Positions 14,872 through 20,440 of a stretch of 26,402 nucleotides of DNA are shown here, piece after piece. A program made the position numbers and the translations under genes. Within the stretch, counting starts at the first letter, position 1; every line of letters starts with the position of its first letter. This DNA comes from DATEOR01 sp036279015 (lineage in GTDB: Bacteria; Actinomycetota; Thermoleophilia; Gaiellales; Gaiellaceae), in the NCBI GenBank assembly GCA_036279015.1, contig DASUJY010000067.1, positions 1 to 26,402 on the forward strand, given 5' to 3'. Below the pieces are notes generated by a model. That model saw nothing but the letters and a program-made list of their open reading frames with translations, was not told the DNA's origin and ran no database searches.

Positions 14872-15744
14872 ATGGACGAGGTAAGCGCAAGGGTCAGGCT
14901 GGCGGAGGCGGCCTTCCCCTCCGAGCTCACGGTGACCTTGCCGCGGAGCGAAGTCGAGCAGGCGATCTCCGCCGGGGTGGAGGCGGACCTCGTGCTCGAC
15001 GTCGTACGCACCAACGGCAAGCGTGAGGAGCGACGCGTCGCGATTGGCTGGGATCAGGAGGCGCTCGAGCGCCTGCTCACCGAGACGGATGGCGGGCAGG
15101 TGACGATCGCGATCGATCCCGAGGCACTCGCGGCTGCGTTCGAGGAGGACGTGGAGGCACATGGCCTGCGGGAAGTCGGCGCGACGCTCGCGATCGCGGT
15201 CACCGCGCTCGGTGGGGCGGGGAGCGCGATCGCCGGCAACGTCGAAGGCTCGCAACCGTTCGCGGCGAACACTGCCGCGGCGGCGGCCGTCGACCAGGGC
15301 ATGCCACGTGCAATGCCCGCCGACTACGCAGCGGCCGAGGAGCAGATGCCGCGGGCGATGCCTGCGGACTATGCGGCCACCGGTGCGTCCGAGGTCACGC
15401 TTCGGCGCGACCCAGGGGCCGCACCGACGGGGCAAGGGACAACCCAGGCGGCCGAGCGCGGGATCGAGAACGTGCGCGCGGCGCAGCCCGCCCCGGCCGC
15501 AACGCCGGACCCATCGCAGGCAATCGAGAACGTCCGCTCTGGTGGAGCGGCCGTGCCCGATGGCTCGACGGGGATCGAGAACGTCCGTGCCGAGCGTGCA
15601 CCGGCGCAGACGGGTGACGGAGGCACCACCATCTCTGCACCCAGCACTACGGTCACTGCGGCGCTCGCGGGAGGAGCGGCGCTGACGATCGTGGCGGCGG
15701 CGTTCGCGCTTCGGCGCAGGCGAGAGCCTCAGCCGGCGACCTAG
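14872..15744 (+). CDS. Two-TM protein with internal IENVR and MPRAMPADYAA repeats, function unknown
   Basis: 290 aa from the ATG at 14872, behind a strong AAGGAGG with 4 nt spacing. Residues 1-100 are a charged domain with no signal peptide. A membrane helix lies at about 104-122 (ATLAIAVTALGGAGSAIAG). Then comes a low-complexity linker (about 125-255) with two exact MPRAMPADYAA units (144-154 and 159-169) and three IENVR units (at 198-202, 218-222 and 235-239), followed by a Thr/Ser-rich stretch. A second helix (about 260-280) and a final RRRRE tail end the protein. The linker is probably outside the cell and both tails inside. There is no LPXTG sorting motif. I do not recognise the family; the repeats look like docking motifs. 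Confidence 0.8.
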   Translation: MDEVSARVRLAEAAFPSELTVTLPRSEVEQAISAGVEADLVLDVVRTNGKREERRVAIGWDQEALERLLTETDGGQVTIAIDPEALAAAFEEDVEAHGLREVGATLAIAVTALGGAGSAIAGNVEGSQPFAANTAAAAAVDQGMPRAMPADYAAAEEQMPRAMPADYAATGASEVTLRRDPGAAPTGQGTTQAAERGIENVRAAQPAPAATPDPSQAIENVRSGGAAVPDGSTGIENVRAERAPAQTGDGGTTISAPSTTVTAALAGGAALTIVAAAFALRRRREPQPAT

Positions 15745-15751
15745 GGAGAAC

Positions 15752-15780
15752 CGGGTGGGCCGAGCCCTGCGGCCCACCCG
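15752..15780 (+). terminator. Strong hairpin after the repeat-protein gene
   Basis: CGGGTGGGCC (15752-15761) and GGCCCACCCG (15771-15780) form a perfect 10-bp G+C-rich stem with a 9-nt loop, 8 nt past the stop. No T-tract follows. Confidence 0.6.
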
Positions 15781-15805
15781 CCCACTCGCGGACGCCGGCC
15801 GGTGC

Positions 15806-15811
15806 TAGCGT
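15806..15811 (+). promoter_or_regulatory. Candidate leaderless promoter of the small membrane protein gene
   Basis: TAGCGT ends 8 nt before the GTG at 15820. It favours this start over the in-frame GTG at 15802, which would lie before the -10 box. Confidence 0.35.
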
Positions 15812-15819
15812 CTCGTGCT

Positions 15820-16038
15820 GTGAGCGAGCCTCTGCGACCGCAGCGTCCGTTGGTTACGCGCGGGCTTCAGGCGATCTTCTATGCCTTGATGATCGTGTTC
15901 GCTGTGGCGGGAGGCGTGATGTTCGTGCAACTCATCTTGGCCGGCTGGTGGTGGGAGCTTCCTATCGTCGCCGTTCTCGCCTACTTCACGTTCGTCCTCT
16001 TCAGGAACCGTGTGCGGCGCTCCCTCCGGACGAGGTAG
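15820..16038 (+). CDS. Small two-helix membrane protein
   Basis: 72 aa from the GTG at 15820. A basic N-terminus (LRPQRPLVTRG) leads into a first helix (about residues 15-37, AIFYALMIVFAVAGGVMFVQ), a short WWWE turn and a second helix (ELPIVAVLAYFTFVLF), and the chain ends with RNRVRRSLRTR. The many basic residues at both ends suggest that both tails are in the cytoplasm. I do not recognise a family. It is the last chromosomal gene before the tRNA that carries the integrated elements, and it ends 34 nt before the tRNA. Confidence 0.7.
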   Translation: MSEPLRPQRPLVTRGLQAIFYALMIVFAVAGGVMFVQLILAGWWWELPIVAVLAYFTFVLFRNRVRRSLRTR

Positions 16039-16055
16039 CGCAATCGGGCGTTCGC

Positions 16056-16061
16056 TACAGT
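16056..16061 (+). promoter_or_regulatory. Candidate -10 box of the tRNA-Val gene
   Basis: TACAGT lies 11 nt before the first base of the tRNA, a usual distance for a short tRNA leader. A clear -35 box is not visible. Confidence 0.4.
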
Positions 16062-16072
16062 AAGGCCCGCAG

Positions 16073-16145
16073 GGGCGGTTAGCTCAGTTGGGAGAGCACC
16101 AGCTCGACAAGCTGGGGGTCACTGGTTCGAGCCCAGTACCGCCCA
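16073..16145 (+). tRNA. tRNA-Val (anticodon GAC)
   Basis: 73 nt fold fully: acceptor GGGCGGT with ACCGCCC, D-arm GCTC..GAGC, anticodon stem CCAGC with GCTGG, 5-nt variable loop GGGTC, T-arm ACTGG-TTCGAGC-CCAGT, and discriminator A. The 7-nt anticodon loop is TCGACAA, which puts GAC (Val) at positions 34-36. Position 33, almost always U in tRNA, is C here. The 3' CCA is only partly encoded (CC then T). Its 3' 51 nt are the core of the attachment site of the first integrated element and are fully restored in the left junction, so the gene remains intact. Confidence 0.92.
16095..16145 (+). repeat. Attachment site copy 1 (left junction, inside tRNA-Val)
   Basis: These 51 nt run from the end of the D-arm to the discriminator base and are identical to 21595-21645, exactly 5,500 bp away; the flanking bases differ on both sides. 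A third, 44-nt copy with two mismatches is at 25924-25967. Tyrosine integrases often use the 3' half of tRNA genes as attB. Confidence 0.92.
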
Positions 16146-16154
16146 CCTCATCAG

Positions 16155-16192
16155 AGAGCCGAAAGTCCTGCTAATCGGGGGTTTTTGGCTCT
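16155..16192 (+). terminator. Terminator after tRNA-Val / first bases of island 1
   Basis: AGAGCC (16155-16160) pairs with GGCTCT (16187-16192), followed by TTCTC; an inner GGGGGTTTTT run lies in the loop. It would end the tRNA transcript and is contributed by the island, since it lies inside the left junction. Confidence 0.5.
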
Positions 16193-16210
16193 TTCTCATT
16201 CGCGCGCGGT

Positions 16211-16275
16211 TTCCGCTTTAGAACGCTGAAAACCGCCTGTTTCGGTGTAAGACTTCCCCACAGACTTCCCCACAC
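16211..16275 (+). repeat. Left copy of the island-end repeat, with tandem CTTCCCCA motifs
   Basis: These 65 nt align without gaps to 21501-21565 at 48 of 65 positions (my count by eye). The best part is a pair of GACTTCCCCAC units at 16251-16261 and 16263-16273, a 12-nt period; the right copy has CTTCCCCA units with the same period. They sit 66 nt inward from the left att core. The layout resembles arm-type binding sites of tyrosine integrases. Confidence 0.6.
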
Positions 16276-16381
16276 GGCGCTTTGACGTCACGCCCGGTTC
16301 GACGCCGCGCATCTCACCGTTTTGGCCTACCTACGGAGCCGGAACGCTTGCGGAAGGACGGCGGCGGGCTACGGTGAGGGA

Positions 16382-16621
16382 GTGACTCGCCGATCCGAAC
16401 CTGGAATCCCGCTCGCGCCGGAGATCAGAGATCAGATGACGCCGCTGTGTGTGGACTGCTGGCGTGCGTGGTCGATCCAAACGCACGGTCGCTTTCTGGA
16501 ACCGATACCGGTTGCGGAACGTGTACGTGAGAGGTGCGAAGAGTGCGGGCGAGAGACTCGCGCCGGCATCTACATCGGGTTTCGGAGAGGAACCGGAGAA
16601 AGCCTGCGGCCGGAGTCGTAG
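16382..16621 (+). CDS. Small CxxC zinc-ribbon-like protein
   Basis: 79 aa from the GTG at 16382, 6 nt after TACGGT (16370-16375), so probably leaderless. Two CxxC knuckles are visible: CVDCW (about residues 22-26) and CEECGRE (about 51-57), a spacing that suits one zinc-binding ribbon. The rest is charged, with no membrane segment. I do not recognise a family. It lies between the tRNA end and the 3' end of the integrase and points toward the integrase gene, so the two are convergent with a 53-bp gap. Small zinc proteins at island ends can be DNA-binding, but there is no direct evidence of that here. Confidence 0.6.
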   Translation: MTRRSEPGIPLAPEIRDQMTPLCVDCWRAWSIQTHGRFLEPIPVAERVRERCEECGRETRAGIYIGFRRGTGESLRPES

Positions 16622-16674
16622 CGGTTGTGGAAGGGTGGGGGCGGGTCATCCCTCCCAGTCACGAGTAGATGCAC

Positions 16675-17856
16675 CTACGACGACACGTCGGAGCCGTCCG
16701 AGAGCTGCGAAAGGCGCCGTCGCGTGTCGCCGCGCTCGAGGTACGCGTCGACCAGGGCGATTGCCTCGTCCTCATTGCCCGGCATGAGGTGGCCATAGAG
16801 GTCGAACGTTGTCTGGATCGAGGCGTGGCCGAGGTAAGCCGTGATCGCCTTTGCGTTCACGCCGGCGGCGATCAGGAGGCTCGCGAATGTATGCCGACAC
16901 TCGTGCAGGCCAATCGGATCGAGATCCGCTCGCCGCCACGCCGTCAAGGCGCGCTTGCGAACGGCCGTGGGCGTGAACGGAGTCATCGCGCTTGAGCCGA
17001 AGACCAGGCCGACATCTGGACGTGTGAGGAGCTTGTGCTCGACGAGGAGGTCGCGGAGCGCGGCGACGATCGGTACGGCGCGACGGCCGGCGCGGCTCTT
17101 CGGCGTGCCGGTCTCACGGTGGCCGCTCATGCTTCGCTCGACGCGGATCAGCCCGTCGGCGAGGTCGACGTCGTCCCAGAGGAGCGCCCGAAGCTCGCCG
17201 CGGCGCAGGCCTGCGTAGAACGCGCAGCCCCACAACGCGCGGTCCTCGGGGCGAAGGGCAGCGATCAGCGCGGCCGCTTCGCTCGGGGAGGCGATGCGCT
17301 CACGGCGGCCGCGTGCGGACGGGAGGCGGAGACGCTCGCACGGGTTGATGGCGAGGTCGCCGTCCTCGATCGCGCGCCGGTAGATCACCTGGAGCGGTTT
17401 GAGCGCGTTTCTGATCGTGCTCGGGTCGGCGCCGGATGCGAGCAGATCGTCGACGAGATGCTGGACGTCGCGCCGCTGGATCTTCGATAGCTTCGCGCCG
17501 CCGAGCGTGGGGAGGACATGGAGGCGGAGCGAGCGCTCGTACTCGCGCACGACCGATGGCTTGTACCTTTCGCCGGCTCGCGTCCGGATGGCGCCGCTGG
17601 CCATCCCGTCGACGAACGCCTCTGCCGCATCTCGGAGCGCCTGCGCGGTCCCGGATAGCCGCACGCCCTTCGCGGCCTGCGTCTGGGCCGTAGCGCGCCA
17701 GCGACGGGCTTCTGCGAGGGTCCTGAACGTCTTCGAGACCTTCCGCCGAGCGATCCCATCGTAGACCGCGACGCGATAGCCAGGCTCGCACGTGCAGCGC
17801 TTGCCGGCTCGCGACGAGCAGGAGCGGGAGTGCCGAATCTCGATCCCCTCGGCCAT
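16675..17856 (-). CDS. int: Tyrosine site-specific integrase of island 1
   Basis: 393 aa from the ATG at 17856, with GGAGG 9 nt before it. The N-terminal part has a Cys-bearing segment (HSRSCSSRAGKRCTCEPGYR) followed by an AP2-like arm-binding region (VAVYDGIARRKVSKTFRTLA), then the SAM-like core-binding domain (about residues 75-165). The catalytic domain has Arg218 (AGLRRGELRALL), Lys253 (TPKSRAGRRA), His318/Arg321 (HECRHTF), His344 (LGHASIQTT) and nucleophile Tyr354 (FDLYGH). All residues needed for strand exchange are present, so it is probably active. The frame is open further upstream, but that part overlaps the HTH gene. The start overlaps the stop of the HTH gene as TGATG. Confidence 0.94.
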   Translation of the reverse strand: MAEGIEIRHSRSCSSRAGKRCTCEPGYRVAVYDGIARRKVSKTFRTLAEARRWRATAQTQAAKGVRLSGTAQALRDAAEAFVDGMASGAIRTRAGERYKPSVVREYERSLRLHVLPTLGGAKLSKIQRRDVQHLVDDLLASGADPSTIRNALKPLQVIYRRAIEDGDLAINPCERLRLPSARGRRERIASPSEAAALIAALRPEDRALWGCAFYAGLRRGELRALLWDDVDLADGLIRVERSMSGHRETGTPKSRAGRRAVPIVAALRDLLVEHKLLTRPDVGLVFGSSAMTPFTPTAVRKRALTAWRRADLDPIGLHECRHTFASLLIAAGVNAKAITAYLGHASIQTTFDLYGHLMPGNEDEAIALVDAYLERGDTRRRLSQLSDGSDVSS

Positions 17857-18149
17857 CAGCTTCTGCCTCCGACAGTAGCGCGAGTCGCATTGCGCTCCAG
17901 CCAGCGCTCGATCTCGGTGAGCGGTACGAGGATCCGCCTCCCGCGGCGCACGACGCGAAGCTCGCCGATCACGTGCTCGTCGAAGTAGTCGCGGCTGACG
18001 CCGAGGATCGCCGCGGCCTCGTCCGGGCTGACGGCGAGGCGCGGCCCGAGCGCTTTGCGAGCGGTCGACCCGTTTCGGTGCGGGCGGGGCTTCACCGGCG
18101 ACTCGATCCGAACCACCTCGAGCTCCAGCTGCTCCGGCGCCCCGCGCAC
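17856..18149 (-). CDS. HTH excisionase-like protein (MerR/AlpA-type helix-turn-helix)
   Basis: 97 aa from the GTG at 18149; a GTG at 18155 would add two residues. The 18149 start is chosen because TACACT ends 7 nt before it. Residues about 38-90 form the winged HTH seen in AlpA/excisionase-like proteins: LAVSPDEAAAILGVSRDYFD, HVIGELRVVRRGRRILVPLT and EIERWLERNA. The N-terminal 35 residues are basic and Pro-rich. The TGA shares its A with the integrase ATG, so the integrase is probably made by coupled translation. The role is either directionality factor for excision or integrase regulator; the place fits both. Confidence 0.85.
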   Translation of the reverse strand: MRGAPEQLELEVVRIESPVKPRPHRNGSTARKALGPRLAVSPDEAAAILGVSRDYFDEHVIGELRVVRRGRRILVPLTEIERWLERNATRATVGGRS

Positions 18150-18156
18150 GGCCACG

Positions 18157-18206
18157 AGTGTAGCACATTCGTTACTAGGGAGGCTTCGCCCACGAAAAGC
18201 TAGACT
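18157..18206. promoter_or_regulatory. Back-to-back promoters with central dyad between the xis-int and XRE units
   Basis: Leftward TACACT (18162-18157) lies 7 nt before the xis GTG, and rightward TAGACT (18201-18206) lies 6 nt before the XRE GTG. TTCGT (18168-18172) and ACGAA (18192-18196) form an inverted repeat whose axis (18182) is the same as the axis of the two -10 boxes (about 18181.5). It is a good place for an operator bound by the XRE protein. Confidence 0.5.
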
Positions 18207-18212
18207 GACAGC

Positions 18213-18503
18213 GTGACGAGCGGGATGATGATTCGCGAGGCTCGCCTCCGCGCCGGGTTTTCCCAGGGCGAGCTCTCGGAGCGGAGCGGCAAGGACCGGG
18301 CCCAGATCGCCCGCTGGGAGCGCGACGTCGTCCAGCCGAGCTTCGAGACGCTCCGCGACCTCGTTCGCGCCTGCGGCTTCGATCTCGAGTTCGCTCTCGT
18401 GCCGTACGCAGCCGACGAGCGCGAAGCGGCGCGCCTGCGGAAGGCGCTCATGCGGTCGCCGCAGGAGCGGCTCCAGGCGATGCTGAAGGAGCGCCGGCGC
18501 TGA
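18213..18503 (+). CDS. XRE-family transcriptional regulator / possible antitoxin
   Basis: 96 aa from the GTG at 18213, 6 nt after TAGACT, so probably leaderless. Residues about 6-60 form a Cro/C1-type HTH: MIREARLRAGFSQGELSERS, GKDRAQIARWERDVVQPSFE and TLRDLVRACGFDLEF. The C-terminal part is helical and very basic (LRKALMRSPQERLQAMLKER). Its TGA overlaps the ATG of the nucleotidyltransferase-like gene by one base, so the two are coupled. HTH plus nucleotidyltransferase pairs often act as toxin-antitoxin or defence modules. It is divergent from xis-int and may control both units from the shared 63-bp gap. Confidence 0.87.
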   Translation: MTSGMMIREARLRAGFSQGELSERSGKDRAQIARWERDVVQPSFETLRDLVRACGFDLEFALVPYAADEREAARLRKALMRSPQERLQAMLKERRR

Positions 18504-19003
18504 TGACGGACGTCTTCGATCCGATCGCGATCCTCCGTGCCCTCGACCAGCGGCGGGTCGCCTACATCGTCATCGGCGCCCTCGGCCGCGTGATCCAGGG
18601 AAGCGACGAGCTAACCGACGGCGTCGACATCGTCCCCTCGACGAGGGAGGAGAACCTGCGCAAGCTCGGGTTCGCGCTCGATGACATCAACGCACGCCGT
18701 GTCGACGGGAAGCCGCTCGCGCTCGACCAGGGGCTGCGCGACGGTCAGGTGCTCGAGCTGGAAACGGACGCCGGCGAGCTGAAGGTCGTCCCGGAGCCGG
18801 CCGGGACGCGCGGCTACGACGACCTCCGCCGGGACGCGAGCCGCGAGCCGCTCGGGTCAGGTCTCCGACCCTCGGTCGCCTCCCTCGGTGACGCGGCGCG
18901 CATGCTCGCAGCCCTCGGCCGCGACGAAGACCTCGATCGCCTGCGAACGCTTCGCCGCGTGATCGAGCTCGAACGCCAGCTCGGCCTCGGCCTCGAGCGG
19001 TAG
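18503..19003 (+). CDS. Nucleotidyltransferase-fold protein, possible toxin with altered active site
   Basis: 166 aa from the ATG at 18503. Residues 18-45 (RVAYIVIGALGRVIQGSDEL followed by TDGVDIV) follow the pattern of minimal nucleotidyltransferases and AbiEii-like proteins, where hGGxA...(G/S)xxRxTxDhDh is expected. Here the first catalytic Asp of DxD appears as Gly40 (GVD) with an Asp at 39, and the usual Arg before the Thr is Leu37. The active site is therefore degenerate or shifted. The second half is helical and charged, with DDLRRDASREPL and LAALGRDEDLDRLRTLRRVI, as in AbiEii-like relatives. It is coupled to the XRE gene. Whether it transfers nucleotides, acts as a toxin or is inactive cannot be read from the sequence. 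Confidence 0.7.
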   Translation: MTDVFDPIAILRALDQRRVAYIVIGALGRVIQGSDELTDGVDIVPSTREENLRKLGFALDDINARRVDGKPLALDQGLRDGQVLELETDAGELKVVPEPAGTRGYDDLRRDASREPLGSGLRPSVASLGDAARMLAALGRDEDLDRLRTLRRVIELERQLGLGLER

Positions 19004-19091
19004 CTCAGCTCGCCGCAGCCCAGTCGACAACTCCGCCGTTCGGGCGTCCCGATCTTGCCGTCCTACTCAGCCCAGTAGCCGGAGAGACGCA

Positions 19092-19110
19092 GATGCATCC
19101 AATGATGCAT
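19092..19110. repeat. GATGCAT direct repeat in the gap before the TacA/TacT-type pair
   Basis: GATGCAT occurs at 19092-19098 and 19104-19110 with a 12-nt period, about one helical turn. ATGCAT is itself a palindrome. The site is 80 nt before the promoter of the antitoxin gene and could be a regulator site. The rest of the 19004-19167 gap shows no other feature. Confidence 0.25.
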
Positions 19111-19167
19111 ATGTGCCCTGCGAGCTATTCCCGTTGTCGTCGTAGGAGCGATCCGCGGAGGAACCAC

Positions 19168-19196
19168 TTGCGTTGTACGGACGTTGTGTGTACAGT
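19168..19196 (+). promoter_or_regulatory. Promoter with embedded operator for the TacA/TacT-type pair
   Basis: TTGCGT (19168-19173) and TACAGT (19191-19196) are 17 nt apart, a good -35/-10 pair. TGTAC (19174-19178) and GTACA (19190-19194) form an inverted repeat that fills the spacer and touches the -10 box. The ATG follows 6 nt after TACAGT, so the transcript is leaderless. A ribbon-helix-helix antitoxin could bind here and repress its own operon. Confidence 0.6.
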
Positions 19197-19202
19197 GAGT
19201 CC

Positions 19203-19475
19203 ATGGCAAAGGTCAAGGAGCGTTGGGACTTTCGCGTTGCGTCCGAGACGGATGAGCTCGTCCGGCAGGCGGCGGAAACCGCGGAGCGGACGCTGACGGA
19301 CTTCGTGGTCGACGCTGCAGTCGTTGAGGCCGAGCGCGTGCTAGCGGATCGCACGCAGTTCGTGCTCGACGCGGATCAGTGGGAGCGCTTCCTCGAGCTT
19401 CTCGACCGCCCGCCGCAGGAGAAGCCCGGCCTAGAGAAGCTCTTCTCCCAGCCGAGCGCCTTCACGGGCTCGTAG
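19203..19475 (+). CDS. tacA: DUF1778/TacA-type ribbon-helix-helix antitoxin
   Basis: 90 aa from the ATG at 19203. Residues about 8-45 form the RHH DNA-binding part: WDFRVASETDELVRQAAETA and ERTLTDFVVDAAVVEAERVL. The C-terminal part (FVLDADQWERFLELLDRPPQ and LEKLFSQPSAF) is the typical DUF1778 tail, which in TacA wraps around and blocks the acetyltransferase toxin. The toxin gene starts 3 nt after the stop. The RHH part should bind the inverted repeat in the promoter (19174-19194). Relatives form type II toxin-antitoxin systems. Confidence 0.92.
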   Translation: MAKVKERWDFRVASETDELVRQAAETAERTLTDFVVDAAVVEAERVLADRTQFVLDADQWERFLELLDRPPQEKPGLEKLFSQPSAFTGS

Positions 19476-19478
19476 CCG

Positions 19479-19997
19479 GTGGGGTACCGGCGGCCCGAGC
19501 CGCTCGGAAAGCAGCATCGCGTCGACGACTTCGACTGCGGCGAGCCCGCACTCGATGACTGGCTGAAGAGGCATGCACTTGGCGCGCAGGCGTCAGGCTC
19601 GGCCCGCGTGTTCGTTACCACGCTCGATGACGCTGAGACGGTCGTCGGCTACTACGCGCTCGCTGCGGCCCAGGTCGCGCCCGACGACGCGACCGCTCGC
19701 GCTCTGAAGGGCCAGCCACACGCCCGGCCGATTCCGGCGATTCTCCTCGCCAGGCTTGCCGTCCACCGTGAGCATCAGCGGGCAGGTCTAGGCCGGTCTC
19801 TCCTTCAGGACGTCCTCCTGCGCTGCGTCGACGCCGCGGAGGCGATCGGCGCCCGGGTCCTGCTCGTCCACGCCAAGCATGAAACTGCAAAGCACTGGTA
19901 CATGCAGTACGACTTCGAGGAGTCGCCCACGGACCCGCTCCACCTGATGATGCTCTTGAAGGACGTTCGGGCGTTCCTCCGGCGACGCGGCGTCTAA
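19479..19997 (+). CDS. tacT: TacT-like GNAT acetyltransferase toxin
   Basis: 172 aa from the GTG at 19479. The start YRRPEPLGKQHRVDDFDCGE matches GNAT toxins of the TacT/AtaT group (xPLxxxHxxxxFxCGxxxLDxWL); next are LDDWLKRHALGAQASGSARV and VVGYYALAAAQV. The acetyl-CoA-binding loop is LARLAVHREHQRAGLGRSLL (RxxGxG), and the late Tyr in AKHWYMQYDFEESP is at the place of the catalytic Tyr of TacT. Characterised members acetylate the amino group of aminoacyl-tRNA and stop translation; the tRNA target here is unknown. It directly follows the antitoxin gene with a 3-nt gap. Confidence 0.92.
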   Translation: MGYRRPEPLGKQHRVDDFDCGEPALDDWLKRHALGAQASGSARVFVTTLDDAETVVGYYALAAAQVAPDDATARALKGQPHARPIPAILLARLAVHREHQRAGLGRSLLQDVLLRCVDAAEAIGARVLLVHAKHETAKHWYMQYDFEESPTDPLHLMMLLKDVRAFLRRRGV

Positions 19998-20013
19998 CTG
20001 ACACGGCCGGTGG

Positions 20014-20259
20014 GTGGTATTGGCCAAGCTGAAACCGGAGGATTGCAAAAGGGCGGCGGAGAGTTACGGTGAGGCTGTGCGTGCGCACGTGATCAAGACC
20101 GCCAGCTTCTTCGCGTTCGCTCTTGCGATCAACGCGGGCCTGATCGCGGCACACGGAGAGGCGTGGACCTGGCTGGCGTTTACCTTCGGAATTTATGGTG
20201 GCGTCTTCGGAACGCTCGTCTATTACTGGCCGCAAATACGACGCTTCGTTCGGCGTTGA
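20014..20259 (+). CDS. Small 2TM-domain-like membrane protein
   Basis: 81 aa from the GTG at 20014. A helical charged start (LKPEDCKRAAESYGEAVRAH) leads to two membrane helices, about residues 30-47 (ASFFAFALAINAGLIAAH) and 52-70 (TWLAFTFGIYGGVFGTLVYY), and the chain ends with WPQIRRFVRR. The H..N..L then W..W/T..GxxxG order is like the small 2TM domain found next to kinases and transporters, but the match is weak. TACGGT (20065-20070) lies 6 nt before an in-frame GTG at 20077, so a 60-aa leaderless version is also possible. It follows the TacT gene by 16 nt and may be cotranscribed with it. Function unknown. Confidence 0.6.
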   Translation: MVLAKLKPEDCKRAAESYGEAVRAHVIKTASFFAFALAINAGLIAAHGEAWTWLAFTFGIYGGVFGTLVYYWPQIRRFVRR

Positions 20260-20440
20260 TCTTGGCCTTTCCAGTACACGGCGCGTCAGTGAAGGAGTGC
20301 TCGAGGATTGCCAGGGCGAGGTCGAACCCGTCATCCGACCTCGCGGTAAACGTTCGAGAATCCAGTAGCACCGACATCGGAGCACGCGGTCGCACAACGG
20401 ACCCTTCAGATCACGGCGGATTGCGCCGATCTGATCGGAA

